Assembly: GCA_937625935.1 (NCBI GenBank)
Contig: OW569383.1
Span: forward strand, 248,001 to 312,000
Reading direction: 5' to 3'
Origin: Tetramitus jugosus
Lineage: Eukaryota; Heterolobosea; Eutetramitea; Acrasida; Vahlkampfiidae
Length of the DNA stretch: 64,000 bases
In this document: piece by piece, positions 46,405 through 55,500 of the stretch
How positions within the stretch are numbered: the stretch's first letter is position 1
Layout of the letters: every line of letters begins with the position of its first letter
Notes under the pieces: model-generated
Seen by the model: only the letters and a program-made list of their open reading frames with translations
The model's database searches: none
Told to the model about the DNA's origin: nothing
Program-made: the position numbers and the translations under genes

Positions 46405-46749
46405 TTTTGAATCTCCAGGGTGAAAGGATCTGGCAGTTGTGAGGTTGTTTTGTTTCTTTTGATGTTTTCAAAGGGTGCGGTTTTCTGGATGGATGTCAAG
46501 AGAAGTCCGATTCGCATGCCGAACATGTCTCGGAGAATATTTTGGCTAAGAAAAGCTGGAAGACACAACGATCCTTGATTTTATGGACTAGTCCTTTGGA
46601 TATCGATCTCAACTATCATTCTATTTTTCAGAGTTCATCTCTATTGCTCTCTTTATCTAATCAGCAGAACAAGTGACGGAGTTTTGTGAGGCATCTCCTT
46701 TTCACATTGCTCACTGAAGTTTTGGCCTTCTTCTCTGTCACCACCGTTG
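46405..46749. other. Intergenic region
   Basis: About 345 bp upstream of the membrane protein gene and left of the LINE-like insertion. No gene supported; the membrane protein's promoter is expected at the left end. Confidence 0.35.
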
Positions 46750-46767
46750 AACGTCAATTCTGGCCTT
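46750..46767. repeat. Target-site duplication, left copy
   Basis: AACGTCAATTCTGGCCTT, identical over 18 bp to 48138-48155. It adjoins the poly(A) end of the insertion (read as T-run on the plus strand). The flanks beyond the two copies differ, as expected for a duplication made at insertion. Confidence 0.93.
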
Positions 46768-46914
46768 TTTTTTTTTTTTTTTTTTTTTTTTAATACAACA
46801 AATGGTGCGTGAGCACCACGTTGCGGAACTTTTATTTTTCTTTTGTTTGAGAGCAGGCTTGCCTGCTCTCAATTGTCTAACATGGTGTGGTGCTTGCCCC
46901 GTGGAGTGGCAGGC

Positions 46915-48126
46915 CTACGCAACAGGATTCATTCTCTTCTTGGAATGTTGTTTTGATCCCTTCTTCAGGGATTCGTTGCGAGGGCCTCCACTACCGACTG
47001 GAGCACCACTGGTGAGGTCAGATGGCTCCGTAGTCCTAGCCAGTTGGTAGGACCTACGGAGAGCACCTGACTTGATACTGGCCAACCTGGCCGGGATCTT
47101 GTTAGCAGCAGTGTCACCAACGGTGACACGTGCTGATCGTTTCTTGTTCTCGTTGAGTTGGGGACTCTGTAACTCGCAGTCGGGGTTACAGAGGTCCAAC
47201 TCAACTGGATCCTCTTGGGTGGTTGTGCTTCTTGCACGGTCCACCATGATTGCTCGGGCAGCAATCTCCTTCTTGGCTCTCTTGAACACCTCCGAGGATG
47301 GCTCTGTTACGAGCATCCTCATCCATGGTGTTGTTGGTTGGCTCTTGGATGACCGTAGTTGGAGTGGCGGGGTTGGACTCCGGCAAGATCGACTCCCAGT
47401 CGTCGGTCGTAGACGGAGTCGAAGGTTCGAATTCGGAGATTCGGTCCGGCGTCCTTGGAGACGGGGACGCGAAGGGAATCCGGTTGACGGAAGCCATTTC
47501 TTTTAACACACTGACTTGGTGGCGCAGGTCGTCCACCACAGCCAGGAGTTCTTGATACATCTTAGTCAGCCTCTTGCTGACAGCCTTGACAGGGTCACGT
47601 GGGCGTGGAAGGAAGCGTTTTGCTTCCACCTCCACTGGCATGGCTTGAACGTTCCGGCATACGTTTCAGACTCCATCACAACAAAGGCAGTGTTGTGCTT
47701 CTTGAGCACATTCTTGACCTTTGTTGTGCCGAGCATGGCCTTGATGTCGTCCTCCGTCTTACCTTTGACTCCGTGGAGGACGACCTTCTTGGCACAATCA
47801 ACGTTGTGCTTGAGTGCTGCCTTGCAGCCACTCATCTTCTTGTTGCGGTTGAAGGATTCAACAAATGGGTAAATGTTGTCATCAACAACAGTTACCCACG
47901 CAACAAACCTCTTGGGGCCCTTCTTGATGACTTGGACCCTGGTGAGCAAGTCACCAAAATCCAAGCCAATCTTCTTGGCCAAGGCAGCTTTTGGAGAGTC
48001 ATCGCACTTTCCAGTGATGATGACCTCCTTGCTGCTTGGAGCAGTTCCTCTTGGTGCTGTGGTCCACACAGCATAGCGTGGATTCTCATACTCACGAACA
48101 ACAGGGGTGTGTGTTCGTTTTTTCAT
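46915..48126 (-). pseudogene. LINE ORF1-like protein with two compensating frameshifts
   Basis: Three overlapping minus-strand frames form one protein. Frame A (48126 to about 47640) encodes about 165 residues: a basic start, then alpha/beta sequence including RFVAWVTVVDDNIYPFVESF and VVLHGVKGKTEDDIKAML, reminiscent of RRM-like ORF1 domains. Frame B (about 47641-47322) continues with a coiled-coil-like helix (KRLTKMYQELLAVVDDLRHQ) and a Ser/Pro/Thr linker. Frame C (47322-46915) is basic with LDLCNPDC. Frame A and frame C are the same register, so a single indel near 47640 and an opposite one near 47320 explain the pattern. ORF1 proteins bind element RNA. Family identification is by architecture, not by a named motif, hence moderate. 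Confidence 0.55.
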
Positions 48127-48137
48127 CGGCGTTTTTT

Positions 48138-48155
48138 AACGTCAATTCTGGCCTT
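48138..48155. repeat. Target-site duplication, right copy
   Basis: Second copy of the 18-bp duplication. It ends 32 bp before the first base of the 5S rRNA gene and adjoins the 5' end of the inserted element. Confidence 0.93.
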
Positions 48156-48187
48156 CGGCGCGAAATACTGTGAAAAACAATATTAAC

Positions 48188-48306
48188 GTCTACGTTCATA
48201 CAATGGTGGAACCACCTCTTCCCATTTCGAATAGAGAAGTTAAGCACCATCTGGCTGAGTTAGTATTGAGATAGGAGACTACTCGAGAACCCTCAGTAAT
48301 GTAGGC
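48188..48306 (+). rRNA. 5S ribosomal RNA
   Basis: The 119-nt sequence has 5S structure: helix I GTCTAC at the start pairs with GTAGGC at the end; loop A/helix II region TTCATACAATGGTGGAACCA; the conserved CCCATTTCGAATAGAGAAG-TTAAGCACCATC segment of helix III/loop C; the internal promoter (A box AGTTAAGCACCA-type, C box TTAGTATTGAGATAGGAGAC); and the helix V arm. TTTTT at 48307-48311 terminates Pol III. It is a lone copy in this window, not part of a visible tandem array. Confidence 0.92.
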
Positions 48307-48361
48307 TTTTTGATCTGACACAAACAACGAAAAGAAGTCCGACACTACACAACAAAAGGCA

Positions 48362-49815
48362 ATGCCCGTTGGAACGAAACTGGAAAGAAAGTTGAATGTC
48401 TATGGTGCTGGTCTCTCACAAGATGATCAAACTGGATTCAATCGCTCGTACTATTCGGACAAGAAGGAAGAGGATCTCTATCTGACACATGGTGGTGCAA
48501 TCGACGATGATGAGACCACTGGAGATGTTGTCCATTCATTTGCGCAAGTGGTGCAATATGGTTCAATCGGAGAGGAGTTTGCATCTGAGAAGGAACTGTT
48601 TGGATCTGGGGAATATGTCACACATGTCTCCTGTGGCGAACATCATTCTCTGTTTGTGACCAATCATAGACGCGTGTTTTCATGTGGTGACAATGTTTAT
48701 GGTGCTTGTGCATTGCCTGAGGAAATTTCCACTGTGAAGCAAATAACCTTGATACCACAATTGTCCAATTGTAATATTGTTGAAACAAGGTGTGGATGTT
48801 GCCATTCATTCTTCATCAGTGAAGGGTACCAGTCTGTGTTTGCCACAGGGTTCAACGCGAATGGAGAATGTGGATTATCAATGAGGACAGCCAAGATTTA
48901 TGGTGTGGAGAGATTCGATGGTCTCAACGGCACACAGATAAAGTATGTTGCGTCTGGAGCTTATCACACAGTGTTTGTCACTGTTGACAATTGTGTGTAT
49001 ACTTCTGGGTTTTGTGCATTTGGTTCTTTGGGTCAGGGGAGCCGGGACGGGAAGAGTTTCACACCTCGCAGCGTAAATCATCCTGATCTCCGTGGATTAA
49101 AGTTGATCAAGAGCGTTGAGTGTGGGCAATGGTATTCCATCGTGATTGCAGAGGATGGATCAGCATACTCTTGGGGTTATAATAATCATGGTCAATGTGG
49201 ACTTAACTCTTCTTTGCAATCTCATGTAGTGAATCCAACTTTGGTGACTGGCATTCCGTCGGATGAGAAAATTGCTGATGCTAGATGTGGGAAAAGTTTC
49301 ACATTGTTTCGAACAATGTCTAACAATTTTTATGGTTGTGGTGAGAACTCACACGGTGCTCTGGGGCTTCCCAGTGTCTATATTCAATCGATTGTAACTC
49401 AAATTCCTTTGTCGATTGGAACTGTGCTCGATTACAGATGTGGAGTGAATTTTACAGTGTTTACAACTACAAAGGGAAAAACCTATATTTGCGGATACAA
49501 AGGGTTAGTACTTTATCCATTCATTCAGTTTTTTTCTGTTCAATGTATTGCTGTGAACTCACACTTTTATTATTGTCTGTTAGTATGTTATGTCAACTCA
49601 AGGATGATACTAGTTCAGTTGCTGAAGTGCAAATGCACTGGGTTTCACATAGCGCTTCCTACAACACTGGACATCTTATGGCCTGTTCTCCACTCGGTGA
49701 TCACATGCTGCTGTACAGTGTACCAACAAATTATTACCCCTTTCCAAGCAAACTCTTCACCGCTCAGCAAAAGGGACTCTTGTGTGATACAATTCTTGTT
49801 TTGGCGTTCGAGTAG
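48362..49815 (+). CDS. RCC1-repeat protein, two exons (48362-49503, 49584-49815)
   Basis: Exon 1 carries RCC1 blades: VTHVSCGEHHSLFVTNHRRV with FSCGDNVYGACALP; VETRCGCCHSFFISEGYQSV with FATGFNANGECGLS; YVASGAYHTVFVTVDNCVYT; VECGQWYSIVIAEDGSAYSW with GYNNHGQCGL; DARCGKSFTLFRTMSNNFYG; YRCGVNFTVFTTTKGKTYIC. The frame then degrades. An 80-nt intron, 49504-49583 (GTTAGT donor, TGTTAG acceptor), joins exon 1 in frame to QLKDDTSSVAEVQMHWVSHS ... CDTILVLAFE and a stop at 49815, giving 457 residues. Without splicing the frame would run to 49834 through T-rich sequence. Third RCC1 gene here; it starts 55 bp after the 5S gene. Function beyond a propeller scaffold is unknown. Confidence 0.82.
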
Positions 49816-50144
49816 TGAACCCTCAGACACCTGACATATGTTGCCATAGTGTGTTGGTATTTTCATTAACCACAACTACATTCAAATGAACTGCCATCAA
49901 TGTCCAAATGGAAATCATGGGCCATAGAACTGTAAATCTCATTTTCAAAGCCCCATCTGCTGTAAATGACGAGCATGAGAATTCTGCTGAGCAAAAAAAG
50001 GATGATACTCCTCAAGAGAATTCCACACTTGTGCAATTGGGTACATCCTAACTATCGACTCCTGTGTTGAGCTCTGTTGATTCTCCCGACGAGGCTTGCC
50101 GACATCTAAGTACCAACTGCACCATTGTAACCATTGCCTGTCTT
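49816..50144. other. Intergenic region
   Basis: About 330 bp between the RCC1 gene and the older LINE remnant. No gene is seen. Part of it may be still more decayed LINE sequence but I cannot align it. Confidence 0.35.
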
Positions 50145-50262
50145 TCTCTGCTCATTCATTGTTCGTTTCCATTGCATCACTGCTGGTTATCAAACCAAAT
50201 ATCGACACATAGCTACTTATGCTGACACATAGAGCTTTTTGCGACATCCTTTGAGCAAATTA
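50145..50262 (-). mobile_element. Older LINE fragment behind the tRNA-Ala insertion
   Basis: This stretch is a diverged copy of 50590-50715: the minus strand encodes VDIWFDNQQ-stop-CNG where the younger copy has VDIWFDNQQWCNG, and about four fifths of bases match over the best 38 bp. Its element 5' side ends at the left copy of the target duplication of the younger insertion, so before that insertion it sat about 46 bp from tRNA-Ala. It is the remnant of an earlier hit at the same site. Its 3' end is not recognisable. Confidence 0.65.
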
Positions 50263-50750
50263 TTCAGCCGCTTCTTGTTTTTGAATACAACCAATGGTTG
50301 CGCAGTTTATTCGTTGTTGTTTCTCTTCTACATGATGTAGCTGTTTATGACGGCAGAATGCTGTCACTGTTGCTTTGCTTGTTGCTGGTGCTCGTAGAGC
50401 ATCAGCAACCAGCCATCTCTTTGGAGCTTGTGAAGAGGCGAAGCATCTCCTCAATACATCTCCTCTTAGTATTATCCACGAACTGTTTCGCTTTCTTCTT
50501 GGTGATATCCTTCTTGATTCCATTTTTTGAGCCCTTTGGCAACTTGTTTCGAAGCTTGCGTTTCCACACCTAGAAAACCTAACATGTTGTTTCCCAGTCT
50601 TCCTTTGCCGTTGCACCACTGTTGGTTGTCAAACCATATGTCCACACATTGTGACTTGTGCAGTCCCATTGAACTCAGTTTCGCAGCAATTTCCTTTGTG
50701 AGCAAAATTCTGGCCATCCTTACAGTGAAGAACTATTGATTTTCAGCCGC
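50263..50750 (-). mobile_element. 5'-truncated LINE 3' end, inserted 46 bp upstream of tRNA-Ala
   Basis: TTCAGCCGC occurs at 50263-50271 and at 50742-50750, bracketing a 470-bp minus-strand insert that ends in GGTTGTATTCAAAAACAAG (50291-50273). The insert encodes, in two frames separated by a frameshift near 50520, CVDIWFDNQQWCNG and VDNTKRRCIEEMLRLFTSSK. Both match the RT C-terminus of the tRNA-Pro copy (VVLWFDSYLFCNG; INSTKRICIKALHTLFTASK), so this is the same LINE family, cut even closer to its 3' end. The ATG near its 5' end (50717) is accidental to the truncation. It points away from tRNA-Ala. Confidence 0.82.
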
Positions 50751-50796
50751 GTCTGGGACCCGCGGCCAAAATATCAGTAAAATGAATCAATGTATA

Positions 50797-50869
50797 GGGG
50801 TCATGGCTCAGTTGGTAGAGCGCGTGCTTTGCATGCATGAGGTCCAGGGTTCGATTCCCTGTGGCTCCA
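50797..50869 (+). tRNA. tRNA-Ala (TGC anticodon)
   Basis: Full cloverleaf: acceptor GGGGTCA paired with TGGCTCC (with G-T pairs) and discriminator A, D arm TGGCTCAGTTGGTAGAGC, anticodon arm CGTGC-TTTGCAT-GCATG with anticodon TGC, T arm CAGGGTTCGATTCCCTG. No intron. TTTT follows at 50872-50875. The LRR-protein start codon lies 41 bp downstream. Confidence 0.95.
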
Positions 50870-50909
50870 GTTTTGAATGTTTTCTGCTCATGAAACATTG
50901 CACAACACC

Positions 50910-52462
50910 ATGTCATCATTCTTTGCTCATACAAGACCCAAATCAGCTCCTCGAGCGAGTTCACGCAGGTAAGAAAGATTACACGATCATTTCTCTCGCG
51001 TAGAGGTGGATCTTTACACTAAATCCATTTTGTTTTGTTCAGAACGCAACCAACAGGGAGTAATGTAGCTTCTGTTGCCACTCCCGATGGCAGTCTTGGT
51101 TACACGCTTAACAGATCTCATACTCCCACAAATTCTAGCTCTATATCCAAAAAGGCTTCTGGTATGACTGGAAAATACTTCTCCAACAGGCCGCATTCAG
51201 CTACAGCATATGGCTCTCAGCAGGCAGTAGCGAGAAGTCACAAGAACCCGATCGAGGTGAATAGTAGCCTTACTTCATCACAGAGACTGTTTCTGGTGGC
51301 TTCTTCGACCAATAATGACAGTATCGGAGGAGAACAAATCTCGATACATGACCGGAACAATGATCGAAATTTCTCTCATCATTCTTCCTTGCATCGGAGG
51401 TCATCCTTGCGCAACAATGACTACGCACTTCAGAACTCTAGGAAACTTCGAGTTAGTAATAGTGAAGCAAGAAATGCCACAGAACGAGTTAATGCAGAGA
51501 AGAAGGAAATTGTTCAAGTCGAAGGACCTGCTGGAAAGAGAGTCAGTAGCCGTCAGTCTGACAGAGACACTCCATCGAACAATGAGAAAGAAGAGAGTCA
51601 ATTGTCCAAATCGTTGAAACTGTCCATATCTCTTCCAGAAGTACAATCAAAAGTGAGCAATGAATCTGTCATTGAAGAAATTGCACAACACATATCAGAC
51701 TCAATTCATCCCCAAACGAACAACGAAGAAAAGAACGAGAAAGAACTGAAGGAAAAGGAAATTACAAACTCTACCCCTACTAGTACATCAGAAGAGAGTG
51801 GTAGAGGATATGTGCGAACAAATGGATCCATGTTACTTGTCATCAGCAAGTTAGAGATATCTAGTATGATACATAACATGAAGCTTCATTCATTAACCCA
51901 AGTTCACTTTCATAAAGTGCCATTTGCTCATTTCCTTGATGAGCAGCAAGAGTTGACAGCGATTGCGAAACAGCTCTGTGATTCCCTCACTTTAACCCAC
52001 AATTCGATCGATAGTTTAGAACAGATTGAGATGATATGCTCCATTTTCTCACACGTGAAGAGAATTTTCATCTCTGATAATCCAATCTTTACAAATTTGA
52101 AGCGAATACTGAAACCATTTTGTATTTGTCATTTGCCAAACTTGATCGAGTTCAATGGAAGATCCATCCAGAAACAGGACAGACTCAATGCCGAGAAGAT
52201 ATTTAAAAAGAGGCAAGTTGTCATGAGACAACACCCCATTCCTCCTCCCTATCAACCCAAAACTCTCACGACAGCTCATTCATACATCTCCTCAATTTTG
52301 ACCCAAAGTTGCACGATAGATAAGAAAGTCAGAATCATCGAGAATCAATGGGATCAATACTTAGATGATCTCATTTCATCTACACTACGCTCATACGAAT
52401 CTCCAGAGAGCATGCAGAAACACTTGAACGACTTTGTAGAACAGCTAATGGACAAAGTATAA
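50910..52462 (+). CDS. Leucine-rich-repeat (LRRcap) protein, two exons (50910-50968, 51043-52462)
   Basis: The large frame at 51043 has no ATG in the right place. A 59-nt first exon from the ATG at 50910 (MSSFFAHTRPKSAPRASSR) joins through a 74-nt intron, 50969-51042 (GTAAGA donor, TGTTCAG acceptor), in frame to RTQPTGSNVASV, giving 492 residues. The first 260 residues are Ser/Asn/Lys-rich and disordered. Residues about 330-400 look like the last LRRs and cap: LTLTHNSIDSL, VKRIFISDNPIFTNL, then LPNLIEFNGRSIQKQDRLNA, the typical LRRcap ending. Similar Ser-rich LRRcap proteins are common in cilia and centrioles, which would fit an amoeboflagellate, but that is inference. Confidence 0.75.
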
Positions 52463-52511
52463 AAGTAAGCATTCTAATTGATTGCTGGAATAAATATTTA
52501 GTTAGAATAAG

Positions 52512-55500
52512 TTACGTGCTTGTGCTGCCATTTTCATCTTGCATCTGGTCTTCCGCTGAAGGCTCCGTGGCAATAGCACTAAAGCTGAGTAACATTGCAG
52601 CGTTGTCTTCTTGCACAACTGAAGGCTTGACTTCCGTCTCTTCCTCCTCCTCCTTCTCCATACTGACATCGTCTGATTCATCAGACGCAGCATTGGTGGC
52701 CTCGACCTTATTGTGAGTACCCAAGATATTCAATGCTTCGAACAAAACCTTTTGTCCTTGATCGTCGTCCTCCTCCGTATCACTGGACTTTTGTTTCTTG
52801 ATTTGTTTTGAAGAAACACGCTTCTTTTTGGCTCCGAATCGACCAGAAACGGTTGACTTGATATCATCGTCGTCCTCGTCTGAAAGGGTTTTCAATTTTC
52901 TCTTTTGAACCCGAGGTCCAGGTGCAGCTTGTTCGGCCTCTTTCTTCTTTCTCTCCTTCTTTGGCTTGTCTGCTTTCTTTTCCTTTGGTTCCTTCTTTTT
53001 GCGATCCTTCTTCACGAATCGATCCTTCTTTGACTTGACTTCCCTTAAGGCTCCGAATTCTGACTCCAGAACCTCTTCAGAGTACTTGTCACTGGGAGTA
53101 ATTGTTGACATACTGTCAGTAAAATCAACTTTGGCTGCCTTCAGTCTCAAGTAATGCCTCTTCAGTACATCAGGAGTGTGTAGCGGATGGAAAGACATGC
53201 TGTGATGAGTTAAAATGGTGGCAAAATCAGGCATCTGATCTCCATAAGCGAGGCACTCTTTCTTGAGAACAACCTCTTCTGCTTCACTCCAAGGAATAAA
53301 TACGTTTAGGTTACCTCTCATACGATTCACACTGCCTGTTGTTTGCTTCTTTCCACCCTTCTTCCTGGATAGTTTGTCATGTGTTGAAGATAGAGCGGCA
53401 TCTCCCGAGTTAAACAATGACACAATGATTCTGTCTCCCGTAGCACTTGGAGACATTAACAAGTGAATCTTTGTGTCTTCGTCAACTGAGGATTGATGAG
53501 ACGTAACTGTAGATGGAGCAACAGTCGATGCACTGGTGGTGGATAAAGAGATCGAGGGTCCTGTTGGAGCAGTTGAAATACCATCATCTTGATCAATCTC
53601 TAGCATTTCAGCGTCATCGTCTTCCTCGTCCTGATCCAGATCAAGCATGCGAGCCGATCGATGTGGTACATTCATCACAGGAGCAGTCACATTTGATGGC
53701 GTAGGAGATGATGGCTCCTGCTGTTGTTTCTCTGCAGAAACAAACTCATAGATGCTCTCTTGTTCTTCATAATCATCAAACATCTCTTCTTCGACATATG
53801 AGAATGATGACATGTCATTTGTCACAGAATCACCACTTCTCTTTCCATAGTTAGCATATTGGCGAGCAAACTTTCTATACTCTGCAATGTCCATGGAGGG
53901 AGCGGTCTGTTGTTGAATATCAGCATTCGACACAGCAGCATCACTACCTTGTTGATCTGCAGCGGAAGTCAATGATTGTCTCTGTTGTTGCTTGAGTAGC
54001 ATGGCAGATGGAATCAATTGACCGTGTGGAGAACTTTCCAACAAGGCACTAAACTTGCTGGATGGAGTGTTTGGGAAGGACATGTGAGTGGATAGTCTTC
54101 TTGGAACAGGAGACTCTGCACTCAACAATGGACCATCCACAGCACTATTGTTCAATTGCTCATGTGACAATAAACTGCTACTGCTGCCGCCATTGTTGAT
54201 CAATGAATCCTCCGTATCATCACCTTCATCATCAATCATCATGTCACCGCTGTTGCCTTGCTGCTGTTGATCACCAATCTTCTTCAACAGTGCACTCGGT
54301 GTTGCCGACGACAGAGAAAACGATGATATGGAAACATTGGCCGACGAAGGTGAATGCACTGAAAAGGTGCTTGTGCTTGAGGCAGTACCACTACCCACAC
54401 CCATCGCACCAAGCATGCTCGATGAACCAGACGAAGAAGAGTTCTTTGCGACGACACTCGCTTCAATCTCTCTCTTTCGTTGAAAGAATCGATGTCTGCA
54501 CTGAATATCCGTTCGACCGGGAATCGTTTCTGCAACCTTTGTCCACGCACTCTCACCAAACTCTTGCACCAATGAGAACAACAAATCGTCTTCCTCTGGT
54601 GTCCAATCACCCTTGATAATTCTCGGATTGGACACTCGATGCCACCTCTGATTGCACTGATCTGCTGTAAAGTGACCTCCAATCTCCGATGCAATTCTCT
54701 TCCAGTTTCTTGGTCCGTACTTGAGAACGGCTTCTCTCAGTGCACGATTCTGAGCTTCTGTCCATCGTTTACACGTCTTTGAACGAACTCTGTTTCCACT
54801 GCTGCTACTGCCAGTAGGGGTACCACCTGGAGAGGTCGCTCCACTACTGGAGGAAGTAGGCGTAGAAGCGGAAGCTGACGAAGATGATGATTTGGATTTT
54901 TTGGATTTCTTGTCATTTGAGCTCGATGTAGGTGTATTAGGAGGAAGTTCAGAATGGTCAGCAACGACTGATGCTTGTTCTTGTTGCAATGGAGAAGTCA
55001 CAGTCGCTGATGTTGTTTTTTTGGCAATGAAAATATCATTACTACCAGTGGCAGCAGCAGCAGTAGTAGCAGTAGTGGGTGAAGTACTTGTCGAGTTTAG
55101 TGATGCAGTTGTTGTTGTATTGGTAGTGGATGATGCAGATACGACGGATGGATGAAGTGCAATGTTGAGTCCACCACGTGGAGATTGTTGAAGGTGAGAG
55201 TGATGTGAGTCAGTTGTTGTTGTTGTTGATGATGATGATGATAGAGGTGGTGGAGTGACTGTCGTAGTAGTAGTAGCTGTGGAAGCAGCTAACGATGGAT
55301 TCATCATGGCCAAGTTGGGATTCGCAGGAAATTTAATGTTACCAATCACAATGGTGCCTCCTGGTACACTGGCAACACCTGTTGTTGTAGTAGTAGTAGT
55401 AGCTGTGTTGTTGGTGGTGGTGGTGGTGGTTGGTAAGGTTGATGATGATGTTGAAGCTTGTTGTTGCTGTTGTTGAAGTGCATTCAAGTTTGAGTTGACG

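Larger units (their letters stand above)
46750..48155 (-). mobile_element. ORF1-only LINE-like retroposon with poly(A) and 18-bp target duplication, 32 bp upstream of 5S rRNA
   Basis: The 18-bp sequence AACGTCAATTCTGGCCTT is present at 46750-46767 and again, identical, at 48138-48155. Between them is a 1.37-kb insert that ends, on the minus strand, in 24-26 A residues (46791-46766). This is the signature of target-primed reverse transcription of a polyadenylated RNA. The minus strand begins at 48137 and reaches the first ATG after 11 nt. The insert is visibly richer in G+C than its surroundings. Its 3' end before the A-run (CCATTTGTTGTATT) matches the tail of the LINE copy at 50.3 kb. It contains gag/ORF1-like coding only and no reverse transcriptase. 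It points away from the 5S gene. Confidence 0.9.

Noticed and set aside
46766-46791. T26 run as a simple microsatellite
   Set aside because: Its position next to an 18-bp duplication and the 3' end of an element identifies it as a poly(A) tail.
46915-48126. Three separate genes in the 5S-linked insertion
   Set aside because: Two of the three frames share one register and together they read as one protein broken by two opposite frameshifts inside a retroposon.
50472-50717. 81-codon gene starting MARILLTKEI with a homeobox-like WF-x-N motif
   Set aside because: The peptide aligns with the LINE reverse transcriptase C-terminus of the tRNA-Pro copy; its ATG lies there only because of 5' truncation.
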